Translations under genes and position numbers: made by a program
The notes under the pieces: model-generated
The model's input: the letters and a program-made list of their open reading frames with translations, nothing else
Told to the model about the DNA's origin: nothing
Databases searched by the model: none
Shown here: positions 10,120 through 21,233 of the stretch, piece after piece
Layout: every line of letters begins with the position of its first letter
Position numbering within the stretch: the stretch's first letter is position 1
NCBI GenBank assembly: GCA_002335605.1
Contig: BEDY01000002.1
Span: 1,736,001 to 1,800,000 of the forward strand
Length of the DNA: 64,000 nt
Origin: Prillingera fragicola
Taxonomy: Eukaryota; Basidiomycota; Tremellomycetes; Trichosporonales; Trichosporonaceae
Reading direction: 5' to 3'

Positions 10120-12834
10120 ATGCCAGCGCCACCTCAAGTGTCTCCAGTCACTGGCAACCCTGTGCCCCCGTACTACCTCCACTCTTCCTCTGTTCATTTC
10201 CAGGACACGAACGGAAGACGAGTGTTGCTTCGCGGCGTCAACCTCTCCGGTGCTGCAAAGAACCCCGCCTCTCAACCTAGCCAGAGCCAAGATGGGTTTT
10301 GGGAGGACGCCGAGGCGGGTACTGGCAGCTGGATCAATAGCACGCTCAACCTGGACGACGGGAGCGCGGATGTGAGTGGCGTAGACGACCACCATGCGGC
10401 CTGTACTGACGCTTAGGTTCACCTGTCGAGGTTGAGAGCGTGGGGCTATAACATGCTGCGGTTCTGCTTCACATGGGAAGCATTGGAGCATGCAGGCCCG
10501 TGAGTCTTGGCGTTGTGATGGAGGTGTAACTAACCTCGCAGTGGTAAATATGACTACGAGTACATGGAGTATGTCGTCAAGTGTCTCTACAAGTGCAAGG
10601 AATATGGATTTCGCGTCTTCATGGACCCACACCAGGACGTTGTGAGTTGGATGCGTGGAGGGAAGGCAGCCCGCTGACACCTTTAGTGGTCCCGATTCTC
10701 TGGCGGTTCGGGGGCGCCCCTCTGGACAATTTACGCCTGTGGCATCGACCCTCACGCCATTGTGCCCACATTTTCTGCCCTCGTGCACTGCGACTATCCT
10801 TCCAAGCAGCAGCCTGACCCCGAGAGTTTGCCCGGCATGATCTGGTCATCCAACTACCACCGCACATTTGGGCACACGATCTGGACGCTATTCTTTGCTG
10901 GAAAAGAGTACGCTCCCAAATGCATCATCGACGGTGTCAACATCCAGGACTATTTGCAGAGCCATTTCACAAACGCCGTGCGTGAGCTCGCAAGGCGTAT
11001 CGCAGCGGCGGATGGTCTGTTCGACGAGTGTGTCCTAGGCTGGGACTCGGTCAACGAGCCGGCCGAGGGCATGATTGGTATTCGGGATCTGCGCGTTGTG
11101 CCGAAGGAGCAGCCCGTCCGCCTGGGCCCTGTTCCGACGCCGTTTGAGAACATGCGTCTCGGCATGGGCGAGGCTGTCACCGTCCCCAACTACACCTTTG
11201 GGTCCCTCGGTCCTGCAAAGTCTGGTAGCGTCACGCTTGACCCGCAGGGTATCAAGCTGTGGCTCAAGCCAGAAGACGAGGCAACCCGTGGAGGGGGAAA
11301 GTGGGGTTGGACCCGTGGAAAGGAATGGAAGTTGGGTACTTGCAGTGAGTTCTTCTGCTCCACAAAAAGAGGCGTTGCTGACTTTGCAGTCTGGGCTCAG
11401 CACGGTGTTTGGAACCCTGCGAGTGGCAGGTTGCTGAAACCTGATTACTTTGCGACTCTCCCGAGCGACATTAGTCACAAGGTCGAGTTTGTCCAAGATT
11501 TCTGGCGCACGCACTGGCTGTCCTATGCTTCAGAGCTGCGTACTGCCCATCCCGAGGCGATCCACTTTATGAACACGACCGTCTTCAAGCCTCTTCCCAA
11601 GCTTCCCGAAAGCTTCCTCAGCGGCCGCGCTTGCGCAACACCCCATTACTACGATGGGCTCACTCTCATGACCAAGCACTGGGGCTGGTTCAACGCCGAC
11701 GCATTGGGTATTCTGCGTGGCAAGTACTGGTCCGTAGTTCAAGGGCTGCGGGTCGGTGAGCCAGCAATTCGCAACTGCATTCAGGAGCAGCTTGGAGTCC
11801 TAAAGGAGGATACTGCCGAGAGCATTGGCAACTACCCGACCCTCATCGGCGAGATTGGTTGCCCATACGACATGGACGGCAGGAGGGCGTACGGCTTCTC
11901 CGATGGTGGCAAGGGCAAGGGCGACTACTCTGCACAGCAGAAGGCCTGGGACTGCTCGGTTAACGCCAATGATGGCCCCAACATGCTCAATTACACGCTT
12001 TGGACCTATGTTCCAGAGAACTGTCACCGCTGGGGTGACAACTGGAACGGCGAGGATCTATCGCTGTGGAGCGCCGACGATAGGAAGGGCGCGGAGCTCA
12101 ACCAACCCGGCGGTGCGAGCGCCCAGGCGTCCTCGACTGGTCCCTTGGGGGCTCCTTCCATGGCATCGTCCAGGACGCTCACGCCTCCGCTGATGGCAGC
12201 GTCCCCCAAGGGCGTCGCCTCTGGCGAGGAGATTACCCCGCGTCTCCTGTTGGACGGCTCGCGTGCTGTGGCGGCTATCTGCCGGCCCTTCCCGATCGCT
12301 ACTGTTGGTACACCTGAGTATATGAGCTTTGACATCAACTCGACAAAGTTCAAGCTGTCAGTTCGTGTCAAACCCGATGACGCCGTTGCTGGTGGTGTCG
12401 TGACGGAGATCTACGTGCCATTTGTGCACTACGCAGCCAATCTTGATTGGGATGCCCAGGGCTCCCGCTCAGTCTCCAGTTCGGCTACGTCGCTGTCCTC
12501 TGATACATCCGACCGATCTACGCCTACCATCAAAGGAAACGGCAATAACGGTCCACTCGCGCTCAACATCGATGTCAAGACCTCTATCGGCAGCTGGGAG
12601 GTGACCGGCCAGACGCTCCGGTGGACGTACCCCATTCCGGCAACGCCCAGGGTGTTCAGCATTGAGATTTGTCGGTCCGGTGGTGCCCTGCGTGAAAACG
12701 TTGTGGAGCAGCCGCAGGGCCTGTGGTCAGACGTATGTTCCTTTTGCACGATCCAGTAATCGTGCTCCTCCTGCAAGCGGCACTTTCTGACCTGTCTTCA
12801 GGTTTTGAAGGCGTTAGCCCAAGTGGCTGCCTGA
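10120..12834 (+). CDS. GH5 sterylglucosidase/glucosylceramidase (EGCrP2/Sgl1/Egh1-like)
   Basis: GH5 subfamily 12-type enzymes hydrolyse ergosteryl-beta-glucoside or fungal glucosylceramide. In Cryptococcus these are EGCrP2/Sgl1 and EGCrP1. The N-terminal signature is [17 protein letters not shown], then [20 protein letters not shown] and [20 protein letters not shown]. The acid/base Glu is in [13 protein letters not shown] (GAG at 11056-11058) and the nucleophile Glu in [14 protein letters not shown] (11851-11853). A long insert of about 100 residues follows the NEP motif, and a C-terminal beta-sandwich ends in [10 protein letters not shown]. The last intron (from about 12733) splices GGTCAGAC|GTATGTTC to GTTTTGAAG; the read-through frame stops at 12759. 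I chose the ATG at 10120 for its Kozak context. No signal peptide is evident, as expected for intracellular members. Whether the natural substrate is the sterol or ceramide glucoside cannot be read from sequence. Confidence 0.85.
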
Positions 12835-13384
12835 CGTGTTTTTGAACGGCTGGTTTGTATGTCCTCGATATCTTGTGGACTCTAGAGCTTTTGTTGCATG
12901 TATTGTTGACGAGCAGACGTTGCCACAGTGCCAAGTGCCACTACTGAACATGCCGCAAATCGGTATTCAGCAGGGCTTGCCAGGGCCGAATTTAGACCTG
13001 AGTGCAGGGCGAGTGTTGGGTGAGCGGGGTCATCTGGGCCGTGGATCTGGAGCCACAGCACCGAGGTGGTGTGCCTTGGGTGGCATGCAGCGTACAGTGG
13101 TGCTTATCGCAGCCGCACTATTAGTCGGTTTGCCCCGGATGTATGCTATCGGCGTCACAGGGTCGAATGGTCTCTTCTTGCATATCGTCTGGCAGAATGC
13201 AATTAGCAATTCCAGCAGCCACCACACACCCTGCACACTGTGTCTCTTTGCACTGTCACCCACTCTCTGAATCTCTGACGGATAGAGCTCTTCTCTTCAG
13301 CTGGACAAGAAGTAGAAAAAATAACAACCACATAGACCAAGACCACCCGTTCTCTAATTTTCCACTGCGACACAATCCGAGACA
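12835..13384. promoter_or_regulatory. Urease upstream region with GATA-type motifs
   Basis: No gene is supportable. Possible GATA-factor sites are TTATCG at 13104-13109, CTATCG at 13146-13151 and GATAG at 13281-13285. They suit nitrogen-catabolite control of urease, but single 5-6 bp matches are weak evidence. The 60 bp before the ATG is A- and C-rich. Confidence 0.35.
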
Positions 13385-16221
13385 ATGCACCTCCTACCCC
13401 GCGAGCAGGCAAGTCTCAGCCCCGAGTCCCACCACCCCTTTCCTTCTTGTTTCTCTGCTACCCTCCCTCCAGTCCCACAGCACAGCACTAACACTCCCCG
13501 CAGGATAAGCTCATCCTCACAACAGTGGGGCAGCTGGCGCAGCGCCGCCTCGCCCGCGGCGTGCGCCTCAACCGCGCCGAAGCCGTCGGGCTCATCGGCA
13601 GCCAGCTGCAGGAGCTCATGCGTGATGGGAAACACAGCGTCGCAGAGCTCATGGATATCGGCAAGAAGATGCTTGGACGCAGGCATGTCATGGGTGCGTT
13701 GGTTGGGTGGTGCCTGGGTGTGCCGAGGTGGTGATAAGATGCTGACATGGGCAGAGGGCGTTCCCGAGAGCTTGCATGATGTTCAGGTGGAGGGTACTTT
13801 GGCTGTGAGTTGTGCTTGGGCGCAGAGGAGAGTAGGGGCAGCGCTGACGACACTAGGACGGGTATGTGGCATTTGGCACGCTTGGCCGGCTCTACTGACT
13901 CTCTTAGTGGCTTTCTCGTGACCGTCCACGACCCCATCTCCTCCGACTCAGGCGACAGTGTGTATTCCCAGTTGAGGTAAAGCTGACCCATTCAGTCGAG
14001 CTTGCGCTGTATGGCTCCTTCCTTCCTATCCCTTCCGAGGACCTGTTCCCAATCCCCCCCACAAAGCCCGGAAGCGACCACCTTCCAGGAGCCGTTGTGT
14101 GCCTCAAGGACAAGATCAAGCTGACCCCCAACCGCCGCCGCTGGCGTGTGGAGGTCAAGAATGAGGGCGACAGGCCGATTCAGGTCGGCTCGCACTTTCC
14201 GTTCCTCGAGACCAATGCCTTGCTCGTGTTTGACCGCTTGCTGTCGTACGGCACGCATCTCGACATTGCGGCGGGAACAGCCGTGCGCTTTGAGCCTGGA
14301 GAGCGCAAGACGGTGTCGCTCGTTGAGGTTGGTGGCAGGAAGCGCCTTCACGGTGGATCGGGCCTGGGGACGGGTCCGTTTGAGGAGGGTAAGCGCCACA
14401 CCGTAGTCCGCGACCGTGTGAGGGACCTCGAGTTTGGACACCTTACGCAGAAGAAGGTCGAGATGGGAACACCACCAGAGATGGATCGTGAAGTTGTGAG
14501 TAGCTTTGGCCATCCCTTTGCTGACGACTCAGTATGCGTCCATGTTTGGCCCTACCCTGGGCGATCGCGTGCGGCTGGCAGACACCAACCTCTGGGTCGA
14601 GGTTGAGAAGGACTATACGGTTTACGGCGATGAGTGCAAGTTTGGTGGTGGCAAGGTGCTTCGTGACGGCATGGGACAGGCTTCGGGTCGCTCTGATGCC
14701 GAGGTCCTCGACGCCGTGATCACCAACGCGCTCATTATCGACTGGCAAGGTATCATCAAGGCAGACGTTGGAATCAAGCATGGCAAAATTGTTGGAATTG
14801 GCAAGGCAGGAAACCCCGACATGCAAGACGGCGTGTCAAAAGACATGATTGTCGGTTCCAACACCGAGGTTATCGCGGGCGAAAAGCTCATTCTCACCGC
14901 CGGCGCTCTCGACGTCCACGTTCACTACATTTGCCCTCAGATCTGGGAGGAGGCAATCGCCTCTGGTATTACGACCGTGGTTGGCGGCGGCACTGGCCCC
15001 GCGGCAGGCACCAACGCCACGACCTGTACTCCATCAAAGTTCTACATGGAGGGCATGATGCTCGCTACGGACGGCATTCCTCTCAACTTTGGCTTTACCG
15101 GCAAGGGCAACGACTCTGGCGAGCGTGGAATTCGCGACATTGTTGAGGCTGGCGCATGTGGTCTCAAGCTTCACGAGGACTGGGGATCGACACCCGAGGC
15201 CATTGACCGGGCGCTTAACGTCGGTGACCAGTACGATGTCCAGGTCAACATTCACACGGACACTCTGAACGAGGCTGGTTACGTCGAGAGCACGATCAAC
15301 GCCATCAAGGGCCGTACCATCCACACGTACCACACCGAAGGTGCTGGCGGTGGCCACGCCCCCGACATTATTGTTGTATGCGAACACGACAACGTTCTCC
15401 CCTCGTCCACCAACCCCACCCGCCCGTACGCGACCAACACTCTGGACGAGCACATGGACATGCTCATGGTATGCCACCACCTTGACAAGTCGATCCCCGA
15501 GGATGTCGCGTTTGCCGACTCGCGTATTCGTGCCGAGACGGTGGCGGCCGAGGACGTCCTGCAGGATCTCGGCGCCATCTCGATGATCAGCAGTGACACT
15601 CAGGCGATGGGTCGTATCGGCGAAGTCGTCTCGCGCACGTGGCGCACAGCCGCCAAGATGCGCGACGTCCGCGGACCGCTCAAGGGCGACTCGGAGGGCA
15701 ACGACAACAACCGCGTCAAGCGCTACATTGCAAAGTACACTATCAACCCAGCCATCACCCACGGCATGTCCCACCTTATTGGCCAGGTGGCCGTCGGCTG
15801 CATGGCCGACCTGGTGCTCTGGAAACCCGAGTCGTTTGGCGCCCGCCCAGAAATGGTGATCAAGGGCGGCATCATTGCGTGGTGCCAGATGGGCGATGCG
15901 AACGCGTCCATCCCGACTGTACAGCCTGTCATCGGTCGGCCAATGTTTGGCGCGCTGCCCGAGACGGCGGCCCTCAACTCGGTGGTGTGGGTGAGCCAGG
16001 CATCGATTGACAATGGCATTGTGCGGGGCTACGGCCTCAGGAAGAAGCCCGAGGCTGTGAAAAAGTGTCGCGAGATTGGGAAACGCGACATGAAGTGGAA
16101 CGACTACATGCCAAAGCTCGAGGTCGATCCAGAGACGTACGAGGTGCATGCCGACGGGGTGCTTATGGACGTGCCGCCTGCGGACAGCCTGCCGCTTACC
16201 GTGTCCCACTTCCTGTACTAG
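13385..16221 (+). CDS. URE1: Urease (fused gamma-beta-alpha subunits)
   Basis: The nickel enzyme hydrolyses urea to ammonia and carbamate in the cytosol. The single polypeptide of about 835 residues carries the gamma part ([17 protein letters not shown], then ...[13 protein letters not shown]), the beta part ([13 protein letters not shown]) and the alpha part. Active-site motifs are all present: HVHYICPQ metal ligands, carbamylated Lys in [10 protein letters not shown] (AAG 15166-15168), [25 protein letters not shown], flap Cys/His in MVCHHLDKS, and [12 protein letters not shown]. The protein ends SHFLY. Introns: intron 1 (13409-13503) has a GC donor (CAG|GCAAGT). A 5-nt exon GACGG (13857-13861) joins TLA to [10 protein letters not shown] 38-nt intron splits [11 protein letters not shown], and a last one precedes [11 protein letters not shown]. 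The next gene converges from 16415. Activation would need Ure4/6/7-type accessory proteins, which are not in this window. Confidence 0.97.
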
Positions 16222-16414
16222 TGCGAGGAAGGGGGTAATGGCATGATTTGGAGTGTGGTCTGTAACGGTACTGTGGCATGTAGAAGTGGTATATGTGAAG
16301 GCGAGTAGCATCGTTACGTAGTATTAGGAATCGTAATGGTCGGTAATGTACAACTGAGGTTGGTTGCTACATACAATGCACTCCCCAAGGCCCAATAAAA
16401 GCTTTTTACTCCTC

Positions 16415-17541
16415 TCAATTCAATGCGGTCGGCGTCTGCACTCCACTCGGCGCCAGCGGCACCCCCAAATCGCCGTCTTGACTCTCGACCGGCTCGTGAT
16501 TAGGCCCCAACGCGACCGTAAACTGCGCGACACCCAGCTCCAGCCCCGCCCATTCACGCATGACCTCGTCGTCGTCGTCGAGCGCATTGGGGTCCGGCGC
16601 GGGAAACGGCCGCGAGGGCATGCGCACGGCCACGACGACGTCGACGGGCTCGCCCTCGAGTTTGTCAAAGGCGTGTGGGTCGCCGTCGGGAAAGCGCTGC
16701 GGCTTTGGATCGTGGGCCGATTTGAGATATGAGACGTAGTTTGGGAAAAAGGGGAGCGGAGACCATGGTTTTGGTGGCTCGTCGACTACTTCTGGCACGG
16801 GCACGACGGCAAGTGGAATCTTGGATTGTTGTTAGCACGTTTAAACCGGGGTAGCACACGGCGCATTAAACTCACTAATTGGTCAAGAGGAGGGACCTCG
16901 AGCGCGCCCCGTCCGCCATAGTCTTCAGAGTCTCTGCGAGATGATGACGGGCCGGCAGAGGGGGCTGGTGCTTCTGCAGTCGCTGCTAATGGGTCGGCGG
17001 TCTGCTCGGACGAGACAAGTGATGGTGTGGCGTTGCTGGCCGGTGCGATGTCGTCTTTGGCAGAAACCTCCCACCAGTCCGGCAGACGCCATCCGTCGGC
17101 CTTGATCAAGCTTGGCCGCTCCCGCATTGGCACGTAGCCGTCCATGCCAGGGACCATGAGTCCGAGTCGCTCGGCCTCCTGGAGGACCTGGCGTCGGCGT
17201 CGTCTTGTGCGCCATAAGTTTATTGACGATACGAGGGCAAAGGCTCCAAGGACCGCAATCAAGATGTAAAAGAGCTGGGTCTGTTAACGGTAAGGACAAG
17301 GCCCGGGACAGAAAGGGGTGGCTGGGCAATCGCGAAGCCTTGCGTTTCCCCAAGGCAGGGTGTGAGAGGTGTAGTGACAGTGGACCGGCGGCCTTACATT
17401 ATTGTAAAAGCTGTTACCGCCTGAGCCGCCGCCACTGGATTGTGGTGCTCGAGACGTCTTTGCCGGATCGGATGATGAGGAGGTTGGAGTCGGTGTTGTT
17501 GTACTATCAACACTCACTGGGGGCCCGCCCGTACCAGACAT
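16415..17541 (-). CDS. Unidentified single-pass membrane protein
   Basis: I do not recognise the family. Spliced exons give a Ser/Thr/Pro-rich N-terminus (MSGTGGPPVSVDSTTTPTPT), then one strongly hydrophobic segment (FYILIAVLGAFALVSSINLW) followed at once by RTRRRRR. That arrangement predicts an N-out/C-in type III anchor. The cytoplasmic part has YVPMRERPSLIKADGWRLPD, an acidic/Ser-rich linker and a C-terminal domain with PWSPLPFFPNYVSYL, ending GVQTPTALN. About 310 residues and three exons. The ATG at 17541 is the first good start; a TTG three codons earlier is not likely used. It converges on urease with 193 bp between stops and is divergent from the hydrolase at 17996. Membrane placement is inferred from hydropathy alone. 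Confidence 0.72.
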
Positions 17542-17995
17542 GATTGGCAACGGATTGCCTGTGGCAATAGACTATGTAGAAGTGAGAACAAGTGCAAGCA
17601 ATGGATGCTGAGCAAAGTTACGAAGCGCCCGGGATGGCGGCGCGGTGAGGAGCACGAGGACCGAGTCGGTGGGATCGGTGGAGATCGTGGAGACCTGGTG
17701 GCGACGGTGTGGGCTTGGGCTGCTCCTGCTCCATCCGCTCACCCAAACGAGAAGGAGGAGGAGGAGGGAAGGCGGCTGCCTCCGCAGATTCAGGGTCCAT
17801 GTGGGAGACTTGCACCGGTCTCGAATCTCACAAGGAACCAGCTGGGAATATTTGATCCCGCTGCGGATAAACTATTTAGCAGCAGCAGCAGCCACCACAA
17901 ATGTTGGAGCCCCTCGTCGAGTCAGAACAAGCGCTGATTGCATGGTCAACTACTTGCTTCTATCTACTACTCACCCACTACTCACCCACCTTGCA
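17542..17995. promoter_or_regulatory. Divergent promoter between the membrane protein and the metallo-hydrolase
   Basis: This 454-bp head-to-head spacer holds a short CAG/GCA run (17879-17894) and a pyrimidine-rich stretch just before the plus-strand ATG. An open frame entering from 17645 is in phase with the hydrolase but has no family similarity and a poor start context. Nothing else was seen. Confidence 0.45.
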
Positions 17996-19362
17996 ATGTC
18001 CTCGATCCGTGTCCACTTTCTCGGCACGGGAACATCCACCGCACTTCCTGTCGGCCCATGTCTCGCAGAGGTCGAAAAGCCATCGCGCGACGTTGGCCTC
18101 TTCCTCGACGCGTACAATGCAGCTCCACAGGCGGAGCGCACCCCAGAGCGCTGGGGTGGCTACGAGCCCAAGGCAGAGTGGCCCTCTTCAGTGCCCTGTG
18201 GATCGTGTCGTGGAGCTGTGGACCCCCGTGTTCCGGAAGGATGGAAGAACCGTCGCGGCAACCCCAGTCTCGTCCTGCGCAAGCAGAACAAGGAAGGAGT
18301 TTATCGCAACGTTGTCGTGGATGTGGGCAAGACCTTCCGTGAGCAGTCGTGCAAGCTGTTCCCTCGATGGGGAATCAAGCGCATAGATGCTGTCCTTATC
18401 ACCCACGGACATGCCGATGCATACAACGGACTAGACGACCTTCGCGAGTGGTGCGGACGGCAAGGTTCCGCCATCCCCGTCTACCTGGATCGGGCTACAT
18501 TCGAGACAGTTGCCGCATCATTTCCTTACCTTGTGGACAAGACCAAGGCTAGCGGAGGTGGTGACCTTCCTTCTCTTAAATTTGTGGTCATTGACGACGA
18601 GTGCGAGTTTGATGTCGAGGGCATTACTGTCACTACTCTTCCGGGTGGGTCCATAAAGGAAGTACACAAGGCTGACTTGCAGTGCACCACGGTCGGTACT
18701 TTCACGCGCCTGCAGCTCCTGCTCCTGCTCCTGCGCCAAGTGCTCCTGCAACCAGGGCGGGCTCGCCGAGCGCTGCGAATCCAGTAGCTCCTACACCTGG
18801 TGGCCCTCCTCAGGTCAACCCCCACACGCCACACACAGAGCCCGCTATTGAGCCCTTCTGGTGTCTTGGATTCGTTTTCGACCACCAGGTCGTCTACCTC
18901 AGTGACGTCTCGTCTGTCCCCGAGCGCACTTGGAAGCGCCTGGAGGCAGCCCTTGACCCCAAACTCGCTCCAGTGCTCATCGTCGATTCACTTTGGGCTT
19001 GGCGATCGCATGCCTCCCATGTATCCTTTGCAGAGGCCATGGCTATCGCATTGCGCATCAAGCCTGTCATGACCTACATTGTAGGAATGACACATCCGGT
19101 AACCCACTGGATGTGGGAGGAGATTGGGCGGTCTGTTCGTGGCGCCGGAATCCGCGAACCCAAACACAAGGACGCCTTGCTTGCCGAGGACCTGATCCAG
19201 AAAGTCTGGGAGGCCAAGGAGATTGCAGAGGTAAAGGACGACATTAAGAAGTGGGGCGGCGAGGTTGAGCCTGCCTGGGACGGCCTAGGCCTCCGAGTGA
19301 CCGACAACGGAAGCGAGATGCTGCCCCATGGGTCGGGCTCTGCCGGTGGCTGGGGTTTCTGA
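17996..19362 (+). CDS. Metallo-beta-lactamase-fold hydrolase (SPAC777.06c/PhnP-like)
   Basis: The start MSSIRVHFLGTGTSTALP is the beta-lactamase-fold opening strand with the GTGTS turn. It is followed by a CGSC zinc-ribbon-like pair, NPSLVLRK, VVVDVGKTFREQ, and the metal motif ITHGHADAYNGLDDLR. A second His cluster (PVHHGRYFHAP) is formed across an intron (CCGG|GTGGGT to CAG|TGCACC). Then come VVYLSDVSSVPE (metal Asp), APVLIVDSLW and MTHPVTHWMWEE. The canonical HxHxDH reads HxHxDA, which I believe is usual in this plant/fungal subgroup. A PAPAPAP-rich insert (18710-18760) interrupts the domain. The protein is about 440 residues. The family is often annotated only as hydrolase; its substrate is unknown, possibly a cyclic phosphate or phosphodiester as for PhnP. 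Confidence 0.82.
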
Positions 19363-19810
19363 AAGAGCTCGAGCTTTTAGGACCTCTGTGGGCAGTGAGG
19401 ATCATTTCTTGTGTCTGCTCTTAACGCTACGAGCCTTGCCCTCGCACAGATAGAAGACTATAGACGAATGTTGCATGCACAGTAAACTGTGATTTGAAAG
19501 TAGCCCAAACCGTACATGGACTTTTCGGGGCTCGTGGTGCCTTTCCGCCAATGACCTTGCCAAGGGGTGAGACTGACGTCATGACGTAACCGCCACCCTG
19601 CCGCTTTGGGTGTGAGGTCGGTCAATTGATCCCGCCCCCAGTGTCCGCCACCGCACAGTGCCGGCCGGCCGCATCTTAAGACGACACCCATGCTGCATCG
19701 GCCGTCGCTCTCTCTTGCGCATTACCACTCAATCTGCGATCCAGTTCGAGCATCAACCCCCCCACAATCTTTACCTGTTCCCACTCCTTCCTTCTCTAGC
19801 ATTGTACACC
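19363..19810. promoter_or_regulatory. PEP4 promoter region
   Basis: This 448-bp spacer holds no gene. It carries the tandem CRE-like element listed separately and a CT-rich stretch with CACC just before the ATG at 19811. Confidence 0.55.
19574..19589. promoter_or_regulatory. Tandem CRE/ATF element upstream of PEP4
   Basis: TGACGTCATGACGTAA is a perfect palindromic CRE (TGACGTCA) immediately followed by a second half-consensus TGACGTAA, about 222-237 bp upstream of the PEP4 start. bZIP proteins of the ATF/CREB class bind this core. Function here is inferred from position and sequence only. Confidence 0.6.

Positions 19811-21233
<1,423 letters not shown>

Noticed and set aside
15034..16311. 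A 425-codon minus-strand open frame opposite urease
   Set aside because: It is a shadow of the urease alpha region, with an atypical His/Val-rich composition and no start context or motifs.
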